The notes below the pieces were generated by a model. The model saw only the letters and a list, made by a program, of their open reading frames with translations, searched no databases and was not told the DNA's origin. Shown here piece after piece: positions 23,532 through 32,401 of a DNA stretch of 32,761 nt (position 1 is its first letter; each line of letters opens with the position of its first letter). The translations under genes and the position numbers were made by a program. Source of the DNA: UBA11612 sp963976395 (GTDB taxonomy: Bacteria > Pseudomonadota > Alphaproteobacteria > Rhodospirillales > Rhodospirillaceae). The DNA lies in the NCBI GenBank assembly GCA_963976395.1, contig CAXBLG010000031.1, positions 1-32,761 of the forward strand, in the 5' to 3' direction.

Positions 23532-25820
23532 ATGATGACTGAGCCCTCCGCCATTGCACGGCAAATCTGGGATATGAAATACCGTTTTAAGGCTGCGGGC
23601 GGCGATCCAGTGGACAAAACGGTTGAGGACACTTGGGGCCGAGTCGCCAAAGCGCTAGCCGTCAATGAGCGTGACTCAGCGCTTTGGGAACAGCGGTTTA
23701 CGGACGCCCTGTCCGACTACAAATTTCTGCCGGCAGGCCGCATTCTTGCGGGTGCAGGCACTCAGCGCCAAGTGACCCTGCACAACTGCTTTGTCATGGG
23801 AACCGTTGAAGACGACATGGGAAGTATCTTCGCGCATCTGCGTGAAGCCGCCCTGACCATGCAGCAAGGCGGCGGCATCGGGTACGACTTCTCGACTCTT
23901 CGCCCCAAAGGAGCGCCCGTTAAAGGTGTCGGGGCGGATGCCTCGGGCCCTTTGTCCTTCATGAATGTATGGGATTCGATGTGCCGCACGATCATGAGCG
24001 CTGGCGCGCGCCGAGGCGCGATGATGGCGACATTGCGTTGTGATCATCCAGATATCGAAGAATTTATCGCTGCGAAACAAGTTCCTGGCCGACTCACAAA
24101 TTTCAACCTCTCTGTTCTGGCGACCGACCCGTTCATGGCCGCCGTAAAAACCGGTGCGGACTGGCCGCTACAATTTAACGGTAAGGTGTACCGAACCGTG
24201 AAAGCCCGTGATCTGTGGGACAAGATCATGCGAGCGACTTACGATTTCGCCGAGCCAGGCGTTATTTTCATCGACCGGATCAACGCAAGAAATAATCTCC
24301 ATTACTGTGAGTCCATTGCCGCGACCAATCCTTGCGGTGAACAACCATTGCCGCCGTATGGAACGTGTTTGCTGGGCTCTATTAATTTTGCGCGATTGGT
24401 CAAGGAACCATTTACACCAGATGCATATCTGGACATGGACGAACTCGCAAACGTCGTTCCCGTCGCCGTGCGCCTTATGGACAACGTGATCGAAGCCTCC
24501 AACTACCCGATCATTGAACAAAAGCAGGAAGCGGAACAAAAACGCCGGATAGGCCTCGGCATTACAGGTCTCGCCGATGCCTTGATTATGTGCGGCCTAC
24601 GTTATGGCAGCCCCGAGGGCGTTGCCATGACGCGCCATTGGATGGAGACTTTTCGCAACACCGCTTACAGCGCTTCAGTGGATCTCGCCGCCGAAAAGGG
24701 AGCGTTCCCTCTGTTTGACAGCGAGAAATATCTGCAAGGGGAAACCGTCCAAACCCTTCCACAAGACCTGCAGGCGCGCATCGCGAAACACGGTATCCGC
24801 AATGCGCTCGTCACATCCATTGCACCGACCGGCACTATTTCCCTTTTCGCCGATAATGTGTCATCCGGCCTGGAGCCCGTGTTCAGCTTTGCTTACACGC
24901 GCCATGTGCTGATGCCCGATGGCCAGCGCCGCGAAGAGGAAGTCAGCGACTATGCCTATCGAATCTTCCGCGACATACACCGCGATGAAACTCCGTTGCC
25001 CGAATATTTCGTGGATGCTCAATGCCTGGCGCCAGACGATCATTTGGCGATGCAGGCGGCGGTCCAGGATTACGTGGACAGCTCAATATCCAAGACCATC
25101 AATGTTCCAGAAGATTTTTCTTTCGCGGCCTTCACCGACGTCTACATGAACGCCTATGATCTAGGCTGTAAGGGCTGCACCACCTACCGGCCAAGCCCGA
25201 CCCGTGGCGCGGTTTTAGAAGTGAAGAAGACCACCGTCCCTGCGCCTGTTTCTGCGCCAGAAAATAATGGGACAGAACCTTTGGCCCGTCCCGAAACACT
25301 ACCGGGGCGCACCTACAAGCTGCGCTGGCCGGAAAGCGACCATGCCATTTACATTACCGTCAACGATATCATGGAGACTGGCGAGAATGGCGCCGCGGTG
25401 CGGCGTCCTTTTGAAGTCTTCATAAACTCCAAGAATATGGAGCACTACGCCTGGACCGTGGCGTTGACGCGGATGATCTCTGCCGTATTTCGCCGCGGTG
25501 GGGATGTTACCTTTGTGGTGGAAGAGCTTAAGGCTGTTTTCGATCCGCGCGGCGGCCAGTGGATGAATGGTCGTTATGTACCATCTTTGCTGGCGGCGAT
25601 TGGCGATGTGATTGAACAACACATGATCGATACCGGGTTTTTACCGCAGAGCGGGGTTGGAGCACCCCTCCAACAAGACAGCAGTAATGTTGTTAATTTG
25701 AAGGATGCCGCACACCGGGATGTGCGCTTGCGTGCGTGCCCAAAATGCGGGACCAACGCTTTGTTGCGCCAAGAAAACTGCGACAGCTGCACCAGTTGTG
25801 GTTACTCCAAGTGCAGCTGA
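23532..25820 (+). CDS. nrdJ: Adenosylcobalamin-dependent ribonucleotide reductase (class II)
   Basis: Encodes 762 residues. Conserved blocks: FLPAGRILAGAGT, HNCFVMGTV (first active-site cysteine), MQQGGGIGYDFSTLRPKGAPV, ATNPCGEQPLPPYGTCLLGSINF (N, C and E of the catalytic site) and SIAPTGTISLFADNVSSGLEP. The C-terminus has a cysteine-rich tail (CPKCGTNALLRQENCDSCTSCGYSKCS) typical of the alphaproteobacterial B12-dependent enzyme and containing the electron-delivering cysteines. It reduces ribonucleotides to deoxyribonucleotides with or without oxygen, using adenosylcobalamin as radical source. It stands as its own unit after plsC with AGGA before ATG. The second ATG at 23535 is an alternative start. 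Confidence 0.96.
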   Translation: MMTEPSAIARQIWDMKYRFKAAGGDPVDKTVEDTWGRVAKALAVNERDSALWEQRFTDALSDYKFLPAGRILAGAGTQRQVTLHNCFVMGTVEDDMGSIFAHLREAALTMQQGGGIGYDFSTLRPKGAPVKGVGADASGPLSFMNVWDSMCRTIMSAGARRGAMMATLRCDHPDIEEFIAAKQVPGRLTNFNLSVLATDPFMAAVKTGADWPLQFNGKVYRTVKARDLWDKIMRATYDFAEPGVIFIDRINARNNLHYCESIAATNPCGEQPLPPYGTCLLGSINFARLVKEPFTPDAYLDMDELANVVPVAVRLMDNVIEASNYPIIEQKQEAEQKRRIGLGITGLADALIMCGLRYGSPEGVAMTRHWMETFRNTAYSASVDLAAEKGAFPLFDSEKYLQGETVQTLPQDLQARIAKHGIRNALVTSIAPTGTISLFADNVSSGLEPVFSFAYTRHVLMPDGQRREEEVSDYAYRIFRDIHRDETPLPEYFVDAQCLAPDDHLAMQAAVQDYVDSSISKTINVPEDFSFAAFTDVYMNAYDLGCKGCTTYRPSPTRGAVLEVKKTTVPAPVSAPENNGTEPLARPETLPGRTYKLRWPESDHAIYITVNDIMETGENGAAVRRPFEVFINSKNMEHYAWTVALTRMISAVFRRGGDVTFVVEELKAVFDPRGGQWMNGRYVPSLLAAIGDVIEQHMIDTGFLPQSGVGAPLQQDSSNVVNLKDAAHRDVRLRACPKCGTNALLRQENCDSCTSCGYSKCS

Positions 25821-25868
25821 GCAGTTTCTGACGCGCGCAATCGACACCTCACGGTGCTCACAGCATCT

Positions 25869-26600
25869 TTAAAAGCGATATGTAAGACCCGCTGTGACGG
25901 CGTGACGATTCATCTTGCGATCAAAATCGAACGACACCAACGTCCCTTGCCCCGCAAGGTTAAGGCGATCCGTAAAAGTATACGTGTAGCCAAAATTGAG
26001 GTCGGCCGGGCCGATGGGATACGTCAAACCTAACGAGCCTCGATATCCCAATACTGTATCGGACCCGTTGATGATCGCGAAACGGCTCACGGGACCATCG
26101 TTCAACGTCGCCCGCGTCCCGACTTCAAGATCGATGTCGACAAACCCAGCGCCGATGCCTGCATACGGCCTAATTTGGCCAACAGCCGGAAAGTCGTAAT
26201 AAACCGTCGCGAACCCAGCCAAGGAATCTATATCGCCGTCGGTCGACGAGTCCAAACACGGGTTGCCCGCGAATTCGCCGCACGGAACGAACGCTTGCAC
26301 ATTCTGTTGAAATGTTCCGCTCAGCTCATTCGAGCTGTATGCGAGGTCAAACTCTACCCTGAATGTATCGTAGAACCGGTATCCGAGAGCACCGCCAACG
26401 GCCCATCCCGTCTTGGGATTCAAGCTTAAATCAGCCGTCGTAGACTCCGAGAAATTCATGTCTTCAACGAATGCTGGACCGACATGTATCGAGCCGTAAA
26501 AGTTTGAGGATTGATCAGCTGCATAAGCACCTGCGCTCGTAATGGCAGCAACCATCGCACTCAAGATTGTTAGGGCGCGAGGAATTTTCTGAGTACTCAT
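25869..26600 (-). CDS. Outer membrane beta-barrel protein
   Basis: Encodes 243 residues with a signal peptide (IPRALTILSAMVAAITSAGAYA, cut before ADQSS). The mature chain shows alternating beta-strands typical of an eight-strand barrel (FYGSIHVGPAF, WAVGGALGYRFYDTFRVEFDLAYSS, AGFATVYYDF, IRPYAGIGAGFVDIDLEV and YRGSLGLTYPIG). It ends in a C-terminal aromatic strand, HAVTAGLTYRF, the signal for BAM insertion. A loop holds two cysteines (VPCGEF and NPCLDS) that may form a disulfide. It belongs to the porin-like/OmpA-barrel group without the peptidoglycan domain; ligand unknown. It is convergent with nrdJ (48 bp between stops). Confidence 0.9.
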   Translation of the reverse strand: MSTQKIPRALTILSAMVAAITSAGAYAADQSSNFYGSIHVGPAFVEDMNFSESTTADLSLNPKTGWAVGGALGYRFYDTFRVEFDLAYSSNELSGTFQQNVQAFVPCGEFAGNPCLDSSTDGDIDSLAGFATVYYDFPAVGQIRPYAGIGAGFVDIDLEVGTRATLNDGPVSRFAIINGSDTVLGYRGSLGLTYPIGPADLNFGYTYTFTDRLNLAGQGTLVSFDFDRKMNRHAVTAGLTYRF

Positions 26601-26776
26601 TTTGTCCCTTTTATTTTGCAGTTTGACTAAAACTCACAGCATCCTTTGGATGCACAGCAGCCTTTAGCATACGGCGATTTAATTACACTCCGACAAGAGT
26701 GCATAAGGGCTATTCAACCAATCCAAATATTAGCCGAAAAATGGACTTATATTTGCCATGATTTTACCGACGTCCA

Positions 26777-27244
26777 TCACGATGGCACGGTGGGTTCCAG
26801 CGGCAGCGATGTTGAATATTTGATCTCTTCCATGACGAATGTCGAGGCAACATCACTGAGGGATACGCGTTTTATGAGGCGCTTATAGAATGCATCGTAC
26901 GCATCCATGTCCTTCACCACGACACGCAGCAGATAATCGATGTCTCCGGCCATACGCCATATGCCCGTGATCTCCTGAAAGTCTTTAATCGCCCGCGCGA
27001 ATTTTTGCAGCCATACGTCGTCGTGTTGATTTGTACGGATGATGACAAAAACCGTAAGGCCGAGGTTTAGTTTCTTGGCGTCTAGCAGCACCACGCGCGC
27101 TTTAATGATGCCCGCCTGCTCCATTTTTTGGATACGCTTCCAGCACGGGGTCTGAGACAGGCCCACCTTAGAGGCGATCTCGGCAATGGAAAGGCTTGCA
27201 TCCTGCTGCAGGAGGCCGAGTATTTTACGATCAATAGGATCCAT
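26777..27244 (-). CDS. Lrp/AsnC-family transcriptional regulator
   Basis: Encodes 155 residues from ATG 27244, which has AAGGTGA six bases upstream; a longer frame starting at 27280 is less likely. The N-terminal helix-turn-helix reads DPIDRKILGLLQQDASLSIAEIASKVGLSQTPCWKRIQKMEQAGII. The C-terminal RAM/ligand-binding domain contains FQEITGIWRMAGDIDYLLRVVVKDMDAYDAF. Proteins of this family bind amino acids and control amino-acid metabolism as octamers or similar assemblies. The gene is divergent from cysE over a 291-bp gap, so regulation of cysE or itself is a reasonable guess, not shown. VSQTPCW-type recognition helices are common in alphaproteobacterial members. Confidence 0.94.
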   Translation of the reverse strand: MDPIDRKILGLLQQDASLSIAEIASKVGLSQTPCWKRIQKMEQAGIIKARVVLLDAKKLNLGLTVFVIIRTNQHDDVWLQKFARAIKDFQEITGIWRMAGDIDYLLRVVVKDMDAYDAFYKRLIKRVSLSDVASTFVMEEIKYSTSLPLEPTVPS

Positions 27245-27535
27245 GACAGTCACCTTGTTTTGGGCGCGCGCAGAGGCCATATGGCGATTTGGCCGGATCA
27301 GCCGTTCTGACCCTTGTAGGGCCCGTCATCCCGCCGGAGGCGAGAGAAACATCGTATATGTCCACACTATTAGTAGAATTTTCATCTCTATATGGCCTTC
27401 CTGTCCAGTCCATATAAATTATTTTTTCCCCCTTTCCGGGTTGAGTGCTACACGGCATGGGACTCGGAATTCGACTATAGCCCCACAAAAGCCCAACATG
27501 CGGGCGGGCAAAGCCGATGCAGCGGAGAGTTTAAG

Positions 27536-28279
27536 ATGTTTGAAGACTTAAGATCAGGCCTCCAGTCCATTAAGGCACGCGACCCGGCCGCACGTTCTTT
27601 GTGGGAAATTGCCCTTCTCTACCCCGGCGTTCGGGCCGTGGCGTTCCATCGCATGGCAAATGCTTTGTGGCGTAGCGGTTTTCTATTCCTCGGCCGCTTT
27701 GTGTCCGAACTCGGCCGATGGCTTTCCGGCATCGAAATTCATCCGGGCGCGACAATCGGGAAAAGATTGTTCATTGATCATGGCCTAGGCGTGGTTATCG
27801 GCGAAACCGCCGTCATTGGCGATGACGTCACGTTATACCACGGCGTGACCCTTGGCGGGATTGCGCCAACCGATCATCCCGGCGGAAAACGCCACCCAAC
27901 CGTGGACAATGGCGCGATTATAGGGGCCGGCGCACAGGTTCTTGGCGGCATTACAGTGGGAAAAGACGCGCGCGTAGGCGCCAATGCCGTTGCCGTCAAA
28001 GACGTGCCGCCCGGCGTCACTGTCGTTGGTATCCCCGCGCAGGTTACCGGAGGGCGTGACGCCGCCAAGACCGACGCCTTTGTTCCCTATGGATCGCCTT
28101 GCGATGACCTCCCCGACCCAACATCCCGTGCAATCTGCGGCCTCTTAAACGAAGTCGAAACACTTCGACATCGGGTTGCCGAGTTGGAAACCGGAGCAAA
28201 CACCGCTAGCTCTGAAGACGGCCAACAGCGGGCGCGCAAATCCCGTCAGACCGCAGGCCGCCCCGGAGCCGACAGCTAG
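27536..28279 (+). CDS. cysE: Serine O-acetyltransferase
   Basis: Encodes 247 residues from ATG 27536 with GGAGAG eight bases upstream; the open frame extends 48 codons further left but without protein-like sequence. After an N-terminal helical part (DPAARSLWEIALLYPGVRAVAFHRMANALW) comes the left-handed beta-helix of hexapeptide repeats: GIEIHPGATIGKRLFIDHG, GVVIGETAVIGDDVTLYHGV and TLGG, then HPTVDNGAIIGAGAQVLGG. The catalytic histidines lie in FIDHG and LYHG. It acetylates serine with acetyl-CoA, the first committed step of cysteine synthesis. The shorter EpsC-like helical domain suggests a trimer. The C-terminal extension after residue 185 is charged and variable. Confidence 0.96.
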   Translation: MFEDLRSGLQSIKARDPAARSLWEIALLYPGVRAVAFHRMANALWRSGFLFLGRFVSELGRWLSGIEIHPGATIGKRLFIDHGLGVVIGETAVIGDDVTLYHGVTLGGIAPTDHPGGKRHPTVDNGAIIGAGAQVLGGITVGKDARVGANAVAVKDVPPGVTVVGIPAQVTGGRDAAKTDAFVPYGSPCDDLPDPTSRAICGLLNEVETLRHRVAELETGANTASSEDGQQRARKSRQTAGRPGADS

Positions 28280-28386
28280 TCACCTTGAATTTTTGATAAG
28301 CTAGCCGTCCCCTTGTCTTTTGCAAGACACGGCCAGCCTATATATTGACCGGCGCATTGATCTGAGCGGCCGGGAAGGAATTTGTC

Positions 28387-30240
28387 ATGGGCATGCTTAT
28401 GCAAGCCGCGGTGTTCTTCGCGGCAGCCGTTTTGGTCGTTCCCCTCTTCCGCCGATTTGGGTTGGGCGCTGTCCTCGGCTATTTGGCGGCAGGTGCCGCG
28501 ATTGGTCCCTTTGGTCTGAGCCTGATTAACGATGTCACCGCTATTATGCATTTTGCAGAATTCGGCGTCGTCCTGCTTCTTTTTATCATCGGTCTTGAAC
28601 TGCAGCCAAAGCGGCTATGGACCCTCCGCAGTACCGTTTTTGGCCTTGGCGGTGCACAGGTCGCCTTGTCGGCAGCAGTGATCGGTATAGCGGCCGGTTT
28701 TCTCGGCCTATCCCCAGCCTTAGCGGTTGTCGTCGGCTTCGGCCTCGCGTTGTCGTCCACAGCTTTTGTTCTTCAAACCCTGGCCGAACGTGATGAACTA
28801 AAAGACCGTCACGGCAGAGCGGCCTTTGCCATTTTGTTGTTCCAGGACATCGCAGCAATTCCCATTCTTGCAGTGATTCCTCTGCTTGCGGCACCTGACA
28901 TTGCATCTGGAGACGACTCGATCATTTTCTCGTTTGTAAAGGTCGCGGCCGTTTTAACGGCGGTGATCGTTGGCGGTCATTTTTTACTGCGCCCCATCTT
29001 AAATATTGTCGCGGCAACACGTACGCGAGAGTTATTCACGGCGACCGCGCTTCTCATTGTGGCCGGCACGGCTCTTCTTATGGACTCCATTGGTATTTCC
29101 ATGGCCCTCGGCGCCTTCATGGCCGGGGTACTGCTGGCGAATTCCGAATATCGCCACGCTCTTGAAGCCGACATCGAGCCATTCAAAGGCTTGTTGCTCG
29201 GATTATTTTTTATGTCCGTCGGCATGGGCCTTAATTTGGGATTATTGCGGGATAGCTTTGGAACGGTCGCTCTTCTTGTAGCCGGCGTCATGATCTCCAA
29301 GGGTCTTATTATATTCGCATTGGGGCGTACCTGGGGACTGAACACATTTTCCGCGACGAAACTTGGCATGGCCTTACCGCAAGGCGGCGAATTCGCGTTT
29401 GTCATTTTTGCAGCCGCAGTCAGCGCGTCCGTCATGGATCGGAGCTTGGAAGAAATTCTTACGTTGGTGGTGAGCATGTCCATGGCCGCAACGCCCATTA
29501 TAAGCTTGGTGTATGACTGGATGACCCGCAGGCTCGTCACCGAACACCAAACCGACTACGACGTTGACCCGGTGGAAACACAGCCCATTATTATTGCTGG
29601 TTTCGGGCGATTTGGACAAATTGTGGGGCGCGTACTGGCGGCGCGGCGTATTCCATTTACCGCCCTCGACATCAGCCCAGCGCAAGTGGACTTCGTACGA
29701 AAATTTGGAAATGAAATTTTTTACGGCGACGCATCCCGCGTAGACCTGCTCAGAGCAGCCAAAGCCGACAAAGCCACGATTTTCGTTCTCGCCGTTGACG
29801 ACGTGGAGGCCTCGCTACGCGTTGCAGAAACGGTCATCCAGCACTTTCCGAATTTAAAGATCTATGCACGGGCCCGCAATCGGCAGCATGCCTACAAACT
29901 CATGGCGCTCGGCATCACCATTCTACAACGTGACACCTTTCTTTCATCTCTGGCCTTAGCTCAGGATGTTTTAATTGGAATTGGTATGCGCACAGCTGAC
30001 GCCGAAAAAACCATTGCAACATTCCGCGCTCATGATGAGCGGCGGTTGCAAGAACATCACACCCATTATACCGATGACGAAAAAATGAGGGCTTTAGCTA
30101 AAGCTGCGGCAAAAGAACTTGAAGAGATGTTTGATCGTGATGCTGCAGAGCACGGATCCTCACGTCCGCCAACCCAACAAACAACGTCTGATAATAGAGA
30201 TGCACCTGAGGAGAGCCCGTCAAAGATGCAACCGAACTAA
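28387..30240 (+). CDS. CPA2-family (Kef-type) cation/proton antiporter
   Basis: Encodes 617 residues with GAAGGA before the start. The N-terminal 380 residues contain about 12 membrane helices with CPA2 signatures: LGYLAAGAAIGPFGLSLI, FGVVLLLFIIGLELQPKRLW, GFGLALSSTAFVLQTL and LLFQDIAAIPIL. From about residue 400 a TrkA-N (RCK) domain binds nucleotide: IIIAGFGRFGQIVGRVLAARRIP (G-x-G-x-x-G), ALDISPAQVDFVRKFG and FYGDASRVDLLRAA. Members such as KefB/KefC exchange K+ for H+ and are gated by glutathione adducts; glutathione gating is not shown here. The hydrophilic tail is Thr/Pro/Glu-rich. It is followed after 224 bp by tRNA-Glu. Confidence 0.93.
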   Translation: MGMLMQAAVFFAAAVLVVPLFRRFGLGAVLGYLAAGAAIGPFGLSLINDVTAIMHFAEFGVVLLLFIIGLELQPKRLWTLRSTVFGLGGAQVALSAAVIGIAAGFLGLSPALAVVVGFGLALSSTAFVLQTLAERDELKDRHGRAAFAILLFQDIAAIPILAVIPLLAAPDIASGDDSIIFSFVKVAAVLTAVIVGGHFLLRPILNIVAATRTRELFTATALLIVAGTALLMDSIGISMALGAFMAGVLLANSEYRHALEADIEPFKGLLLGLFFMSVGMGLNLGLLRDSFGTVALLVAGVMISKGLIIFALGRTWGLNTFSATKLGMALPQGGEFAFVIFAAAVSASVMDRSLEEILTLVVSMSMAATPIISLVYDWMTRRLVTEHQTDYDVDPVETQPIIIAGFGRFGQIVGRVLAARRIPFTALDISPAQVDFVRKFGNEIFYGDASRVDLLRAAKADKATIFVLAVDDVEASLRVAETVIQHFPNLKIYARARNRQHAYKLMALGITILQRDTFLSSLALAQDVLIGIGMRTADAEKTIATFRAHDERRLQEHHTHYTDDEKMRALAKAAAKELEEMFDRDAAEHGSSRPPTQQTTSDNRDAPEESPSKMQPN

Positions 30241-30464
30241 ATATTGCGATGACCCAAGTCCGTCATACCGGTGCAGACGAAATTTTGACCCAGTACACCG
30301 CTACACCCGGCCAGCCGCTCATCTTAGGCTATACCTGAATGCCGGGCCGGGCGGCGCCAAGGATGGGGTATTCCCCTTCAAATTACAGGATGCCCTGAAC
30401 AACTGTTGTTGCTGAACGCCCACACAGTAGACTAAGAAGAGCGTGCTCAATTTCTACGGCTCTA

Positions 30465-30540
30465 GTCCCCATCGTCTAGAGGCCTAGGACACCGCCCTCT
30501 CACGGCGGCAACCGGGGTTCGAATCCCCGTGGGGACGCCA
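30465..30540 (+). tRNA. tRNA-Glu (CTC)
   Basis: Full 76-nt cloverleaf with encoded CCA. Acceptor GTCCCCA pairs with TGGGGAC, with discriminator G. The anticodon stem CCGCC/GGCGG encloses the loop CTCTCAC with anticodon CTC (positions 34-36). The T-arm is CCGGGGTTCGAATCCCCG. The 3' part is also coding, on the other strand, for the end of a serine recombinase, so the tRNA is the integration site of the element to the right. The gene remains structurally intact after insertion. Confidence 0.97.
30484..30540 (-). other. Attachment site within tRNA-Glu, shared with recombinase 3' end
   Basis: The recombinase frame enters the tRNA gene at TGG (complement of CCA) and runs antisense for 18 codons to a TAG in the D-arm region. 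This is the tRNA-side attachment junction of element 2. A perfect inverted repeat AGAAGT-GAGA-ACTTCT (30550-30565) lies 9 bp inside the element. The exact crossover bases cannot be fixed without the other junction. Confidence 0.7.
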
Positions 30541-32130
30541 CTCTTGAACAGAAGTGAGAACTTCTTGGGCATCGTCGAGTTTCTTGGCGGTGAGCGCGCC
30601 AATGACGGCGCTTTTTTGCCCCGTCATTCGTATTTCTTTTTTCGGAATATCGACCACAACCCGGTCCACAAATAGCCGGAGATAGGCTTTTTGGAATTCC
30701 GGCGAGCCATTTGCCAATTGTGTTTTAAACCCGTCGCAAAAAGCTTCTAAATTGTCGTTGGATATTAGCTTCTTTGGAATTCCCAAAGGTTGGTTGGCCC
30801 TTGCGATCTGCTGGGTAAGGCTTTCCCTATTGGTTTTTAATTCGTTTATTCGGCCTTTTAATTGATTATCTAATTCAATTACGCCGTTTTCGATTGCCGC
30901 AATTAAATTGGCAATTCTCTTCTCGGTTTTAGTTAATTCCCTTTTTAATTTGAGAGCGCTGGATTTAGCGTGTTTTGAAGCCGTTGATTCATGGCTTTGT
31001 AATTCGGCTATTAAGGTTTTGACGCGCGGCGGCGTGAATACGACTTCGCCCAGGGTTTTAATCACAATATCGTCCAGGCTTTGCAGGGGAACGGATTGGC
31101 CCGTGCAGGCCGTCTTGCCCTTCGTGGCCTGTCCTGCGCAGGTGTAATAACGATACCGGCCATGCTTGCCGGTGCGGAGCATCATGCGGCCACTGCATTT
31201 GGAGCAAACGGCAATGCCCGTCAGCAATACCGGGCTATTTGTGAGCCTCGGGTTTTGCTTCTTGGGTTGCCGTGCTGTCAGCCGTTCCTGTACGGCCGCG
31301 AAGGTCGCCGGGGGGATAATAACCGGGGTTTTAAACCCTACCCATTCTGAGGGCGGCTTTGCCTTCCGGGTGCGGTAGTTCGTCTTATTGAAGTGATGGC
31401 GGCCTGAATAGGTTTCCCGCGTGAGGGTCCGGTAAACAAGGCCCGTGCTCCAGCGGGCATTATCCCGAAAGCGGTGGCCCATGGCGTTCAAATGGGTGGC
31501 GATGGCCTTAACGCCCATAGGGCGACCATTTAGGCCGTTCTGGTATAGGTCGAAGACGAGTTTGACCGTCTGCGCCTCGTCTTTATTGATGGCGAGCTTC
31601 TTTTTGGCTTTATCGCCGCGCTGTTCGGCCACAACGGTTTCATAGCCGAACGGGGGCGGAGACCCATTCCAAAAGCCCTGCCGGGCATTTTCCTTCATGG
31701 CCCGGAGGGTATGCTTGGCGTTTTCCTTGCTCTGGTATTCGTCAAACTGGGTCATGATCCGGCGGACCATTTCGCCCATAGGGTCATTGCTGGTTTCTTG
31801 GGTTATAGAGACCAGTTCAACGTCGCGTTTATTCAATTCCCGGATATAGAATTCAAAATCAAACGCCTCCCGTGCGAAGCGGGAATAACTGTGAACCAAT
31901 ACTGTATCGAATGCGCAATCGCTGCGCCGGGATTCAGCAATCATATCTTGGAATACGGGCCGGTTATCCGTTGTGGCGCTGGCTCCGCGCTCCACAAATA
32001 CCCGCGCGATCTTCCAGCCCCGGCGCTTGCAATAGGCTTCCGCCTGCCTGCGCTGATCGGGAATAGAGAGGTCTTTTTCAGCCTGACGGGCCGTGGAAAC
32101 CCGCAGATACAGCGCGACAGTTCGGCTCAT
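30484..32130 (-). CDS. Large serine recombinase (site-specific integrase), element 2
   Basis: Encodes 548 residues. The resolvase domain has catalytic serine 12 (LYLRVSTARQAEKDL) and the arginine region HSYSRFAREAFD. The recombinase domain starts near MKENARQGFWNGSPPPFGYE, the zinc ribbon is CSKCSGRMM ... YYTCAG ... TACTGQ, and a coiled coil (LKLKRELTKTEKRIANLIAAI) follows. The architecture matches the first recombinase, but the sequences differ widely. Its last 18 residues (WRPHGDSNPG onward) are encoded antisense inside tRNA-Glu. Both recombinases share the pattern EWR-x3-DSN because TGG is the complement of CCA and GATTCGAAC the T-loop. It is preceded 18 bp upstream by the 65-residue partner gene. 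Intact and probably active. Confidence 0.93.
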   Translation of the reverse strand: MSRTVALYLRVSTARQAEKDLSIPDQRRQAEAYCKRRGWKIARVFVERGASATTDNRPVFQDMIAESRRSDCAFDTVLVHSYSRFAREAFDFEFYIRELNKRDVELVSITQETSNDPMGEMVRRIMTQFDEYQSKENAKHTLRAMKENARQGFWNGSPPPFGYETVVAEQRGDKAKKKLAINKDEAQTVKLVFDLYQNGLNGRPMGVKAIATHLNAMGHRFRDNARWSTGLVYRTLTRETYSGRHHFNKTNYRTRKAKPPSEWVGFKTPVIIPPATFAAVQERLTARQPKKQNPRLTNSPVLLTGIAVCSKCSGRMMLRTGKHGRYRYYTCAGQATKGKTACTGQSVPLQSLDDIVIKTLGEVVFTPPRVKTLIAELQSHESTASKHAKSSALKLKRELTKTEKRIANLIAAIENGVIELDNQLKGRINELKTNRESLTQQIARANQPLGIPKKLISNDNLEAFCDGFKTQLANGSPEFQKAYLRLFVDRVVVDIPKKEIRMTGQKSAVIGALTAKKLDDAQEVLTSVQEWRPHGDSNPGCRRERAVS

Positions 32131-32148
32131 GGCAAAACCCCTATTTTA

Positions 32149-32346
32149 TTAGCTATTTATCTTACGGCTTTTGACGACATGGGCGACCACATTATCCAAA
32201 TAGAAATCGAGCAATTCCAACTCATTAGGAATAATGGGAATTTCTCCAGGCATTTCCCAATTAATTTGCACGGAAAGGCGGTTTATCCTTTCCGAGGGCA
32301 AATTATCTATTGGACTACCGATATTTACTTTTGAATTTCTTTTCAT
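32149..32346 (-). CDS. 65-residue recombinase-partner protein (element 2)
   Basis: Encodes 65 residues from ATG 32346 (MKRNSKVNIG); an in-frame TTG two codons earlier is an alternative. The C-terminal half (VQINWEMPGEIPIIPN, then ELELLDFYLDNVVAHVV) aligns without gaps to the protein at 3523-3720: shared residues include V-x-I, P-x3-P, E-x-E-L-L, Y-L and V. Unlike the acidic N-terminus of its counterpart, its own is neutral to basic. It lies 18 bp before the recombinase start, on the same strand. Same size, position and core with divergent flanks argue for a conserved functional partner. Activity unknown; an RDF-like or regulatory role is inference. Confidence 0.65.
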   Translation of the reverse strand: MKRNSKVNIGSPIDNLPSERINRLSVQINWEMPGEIPIIPNELELLDFYLDNVVAHVVKSRKINS

Positions 32347-32401
32347 ATTCAAATGCCATTATATTAGCCGCGATGCGGCTTATTGAAGTTAAATAAAAAG
32401 C

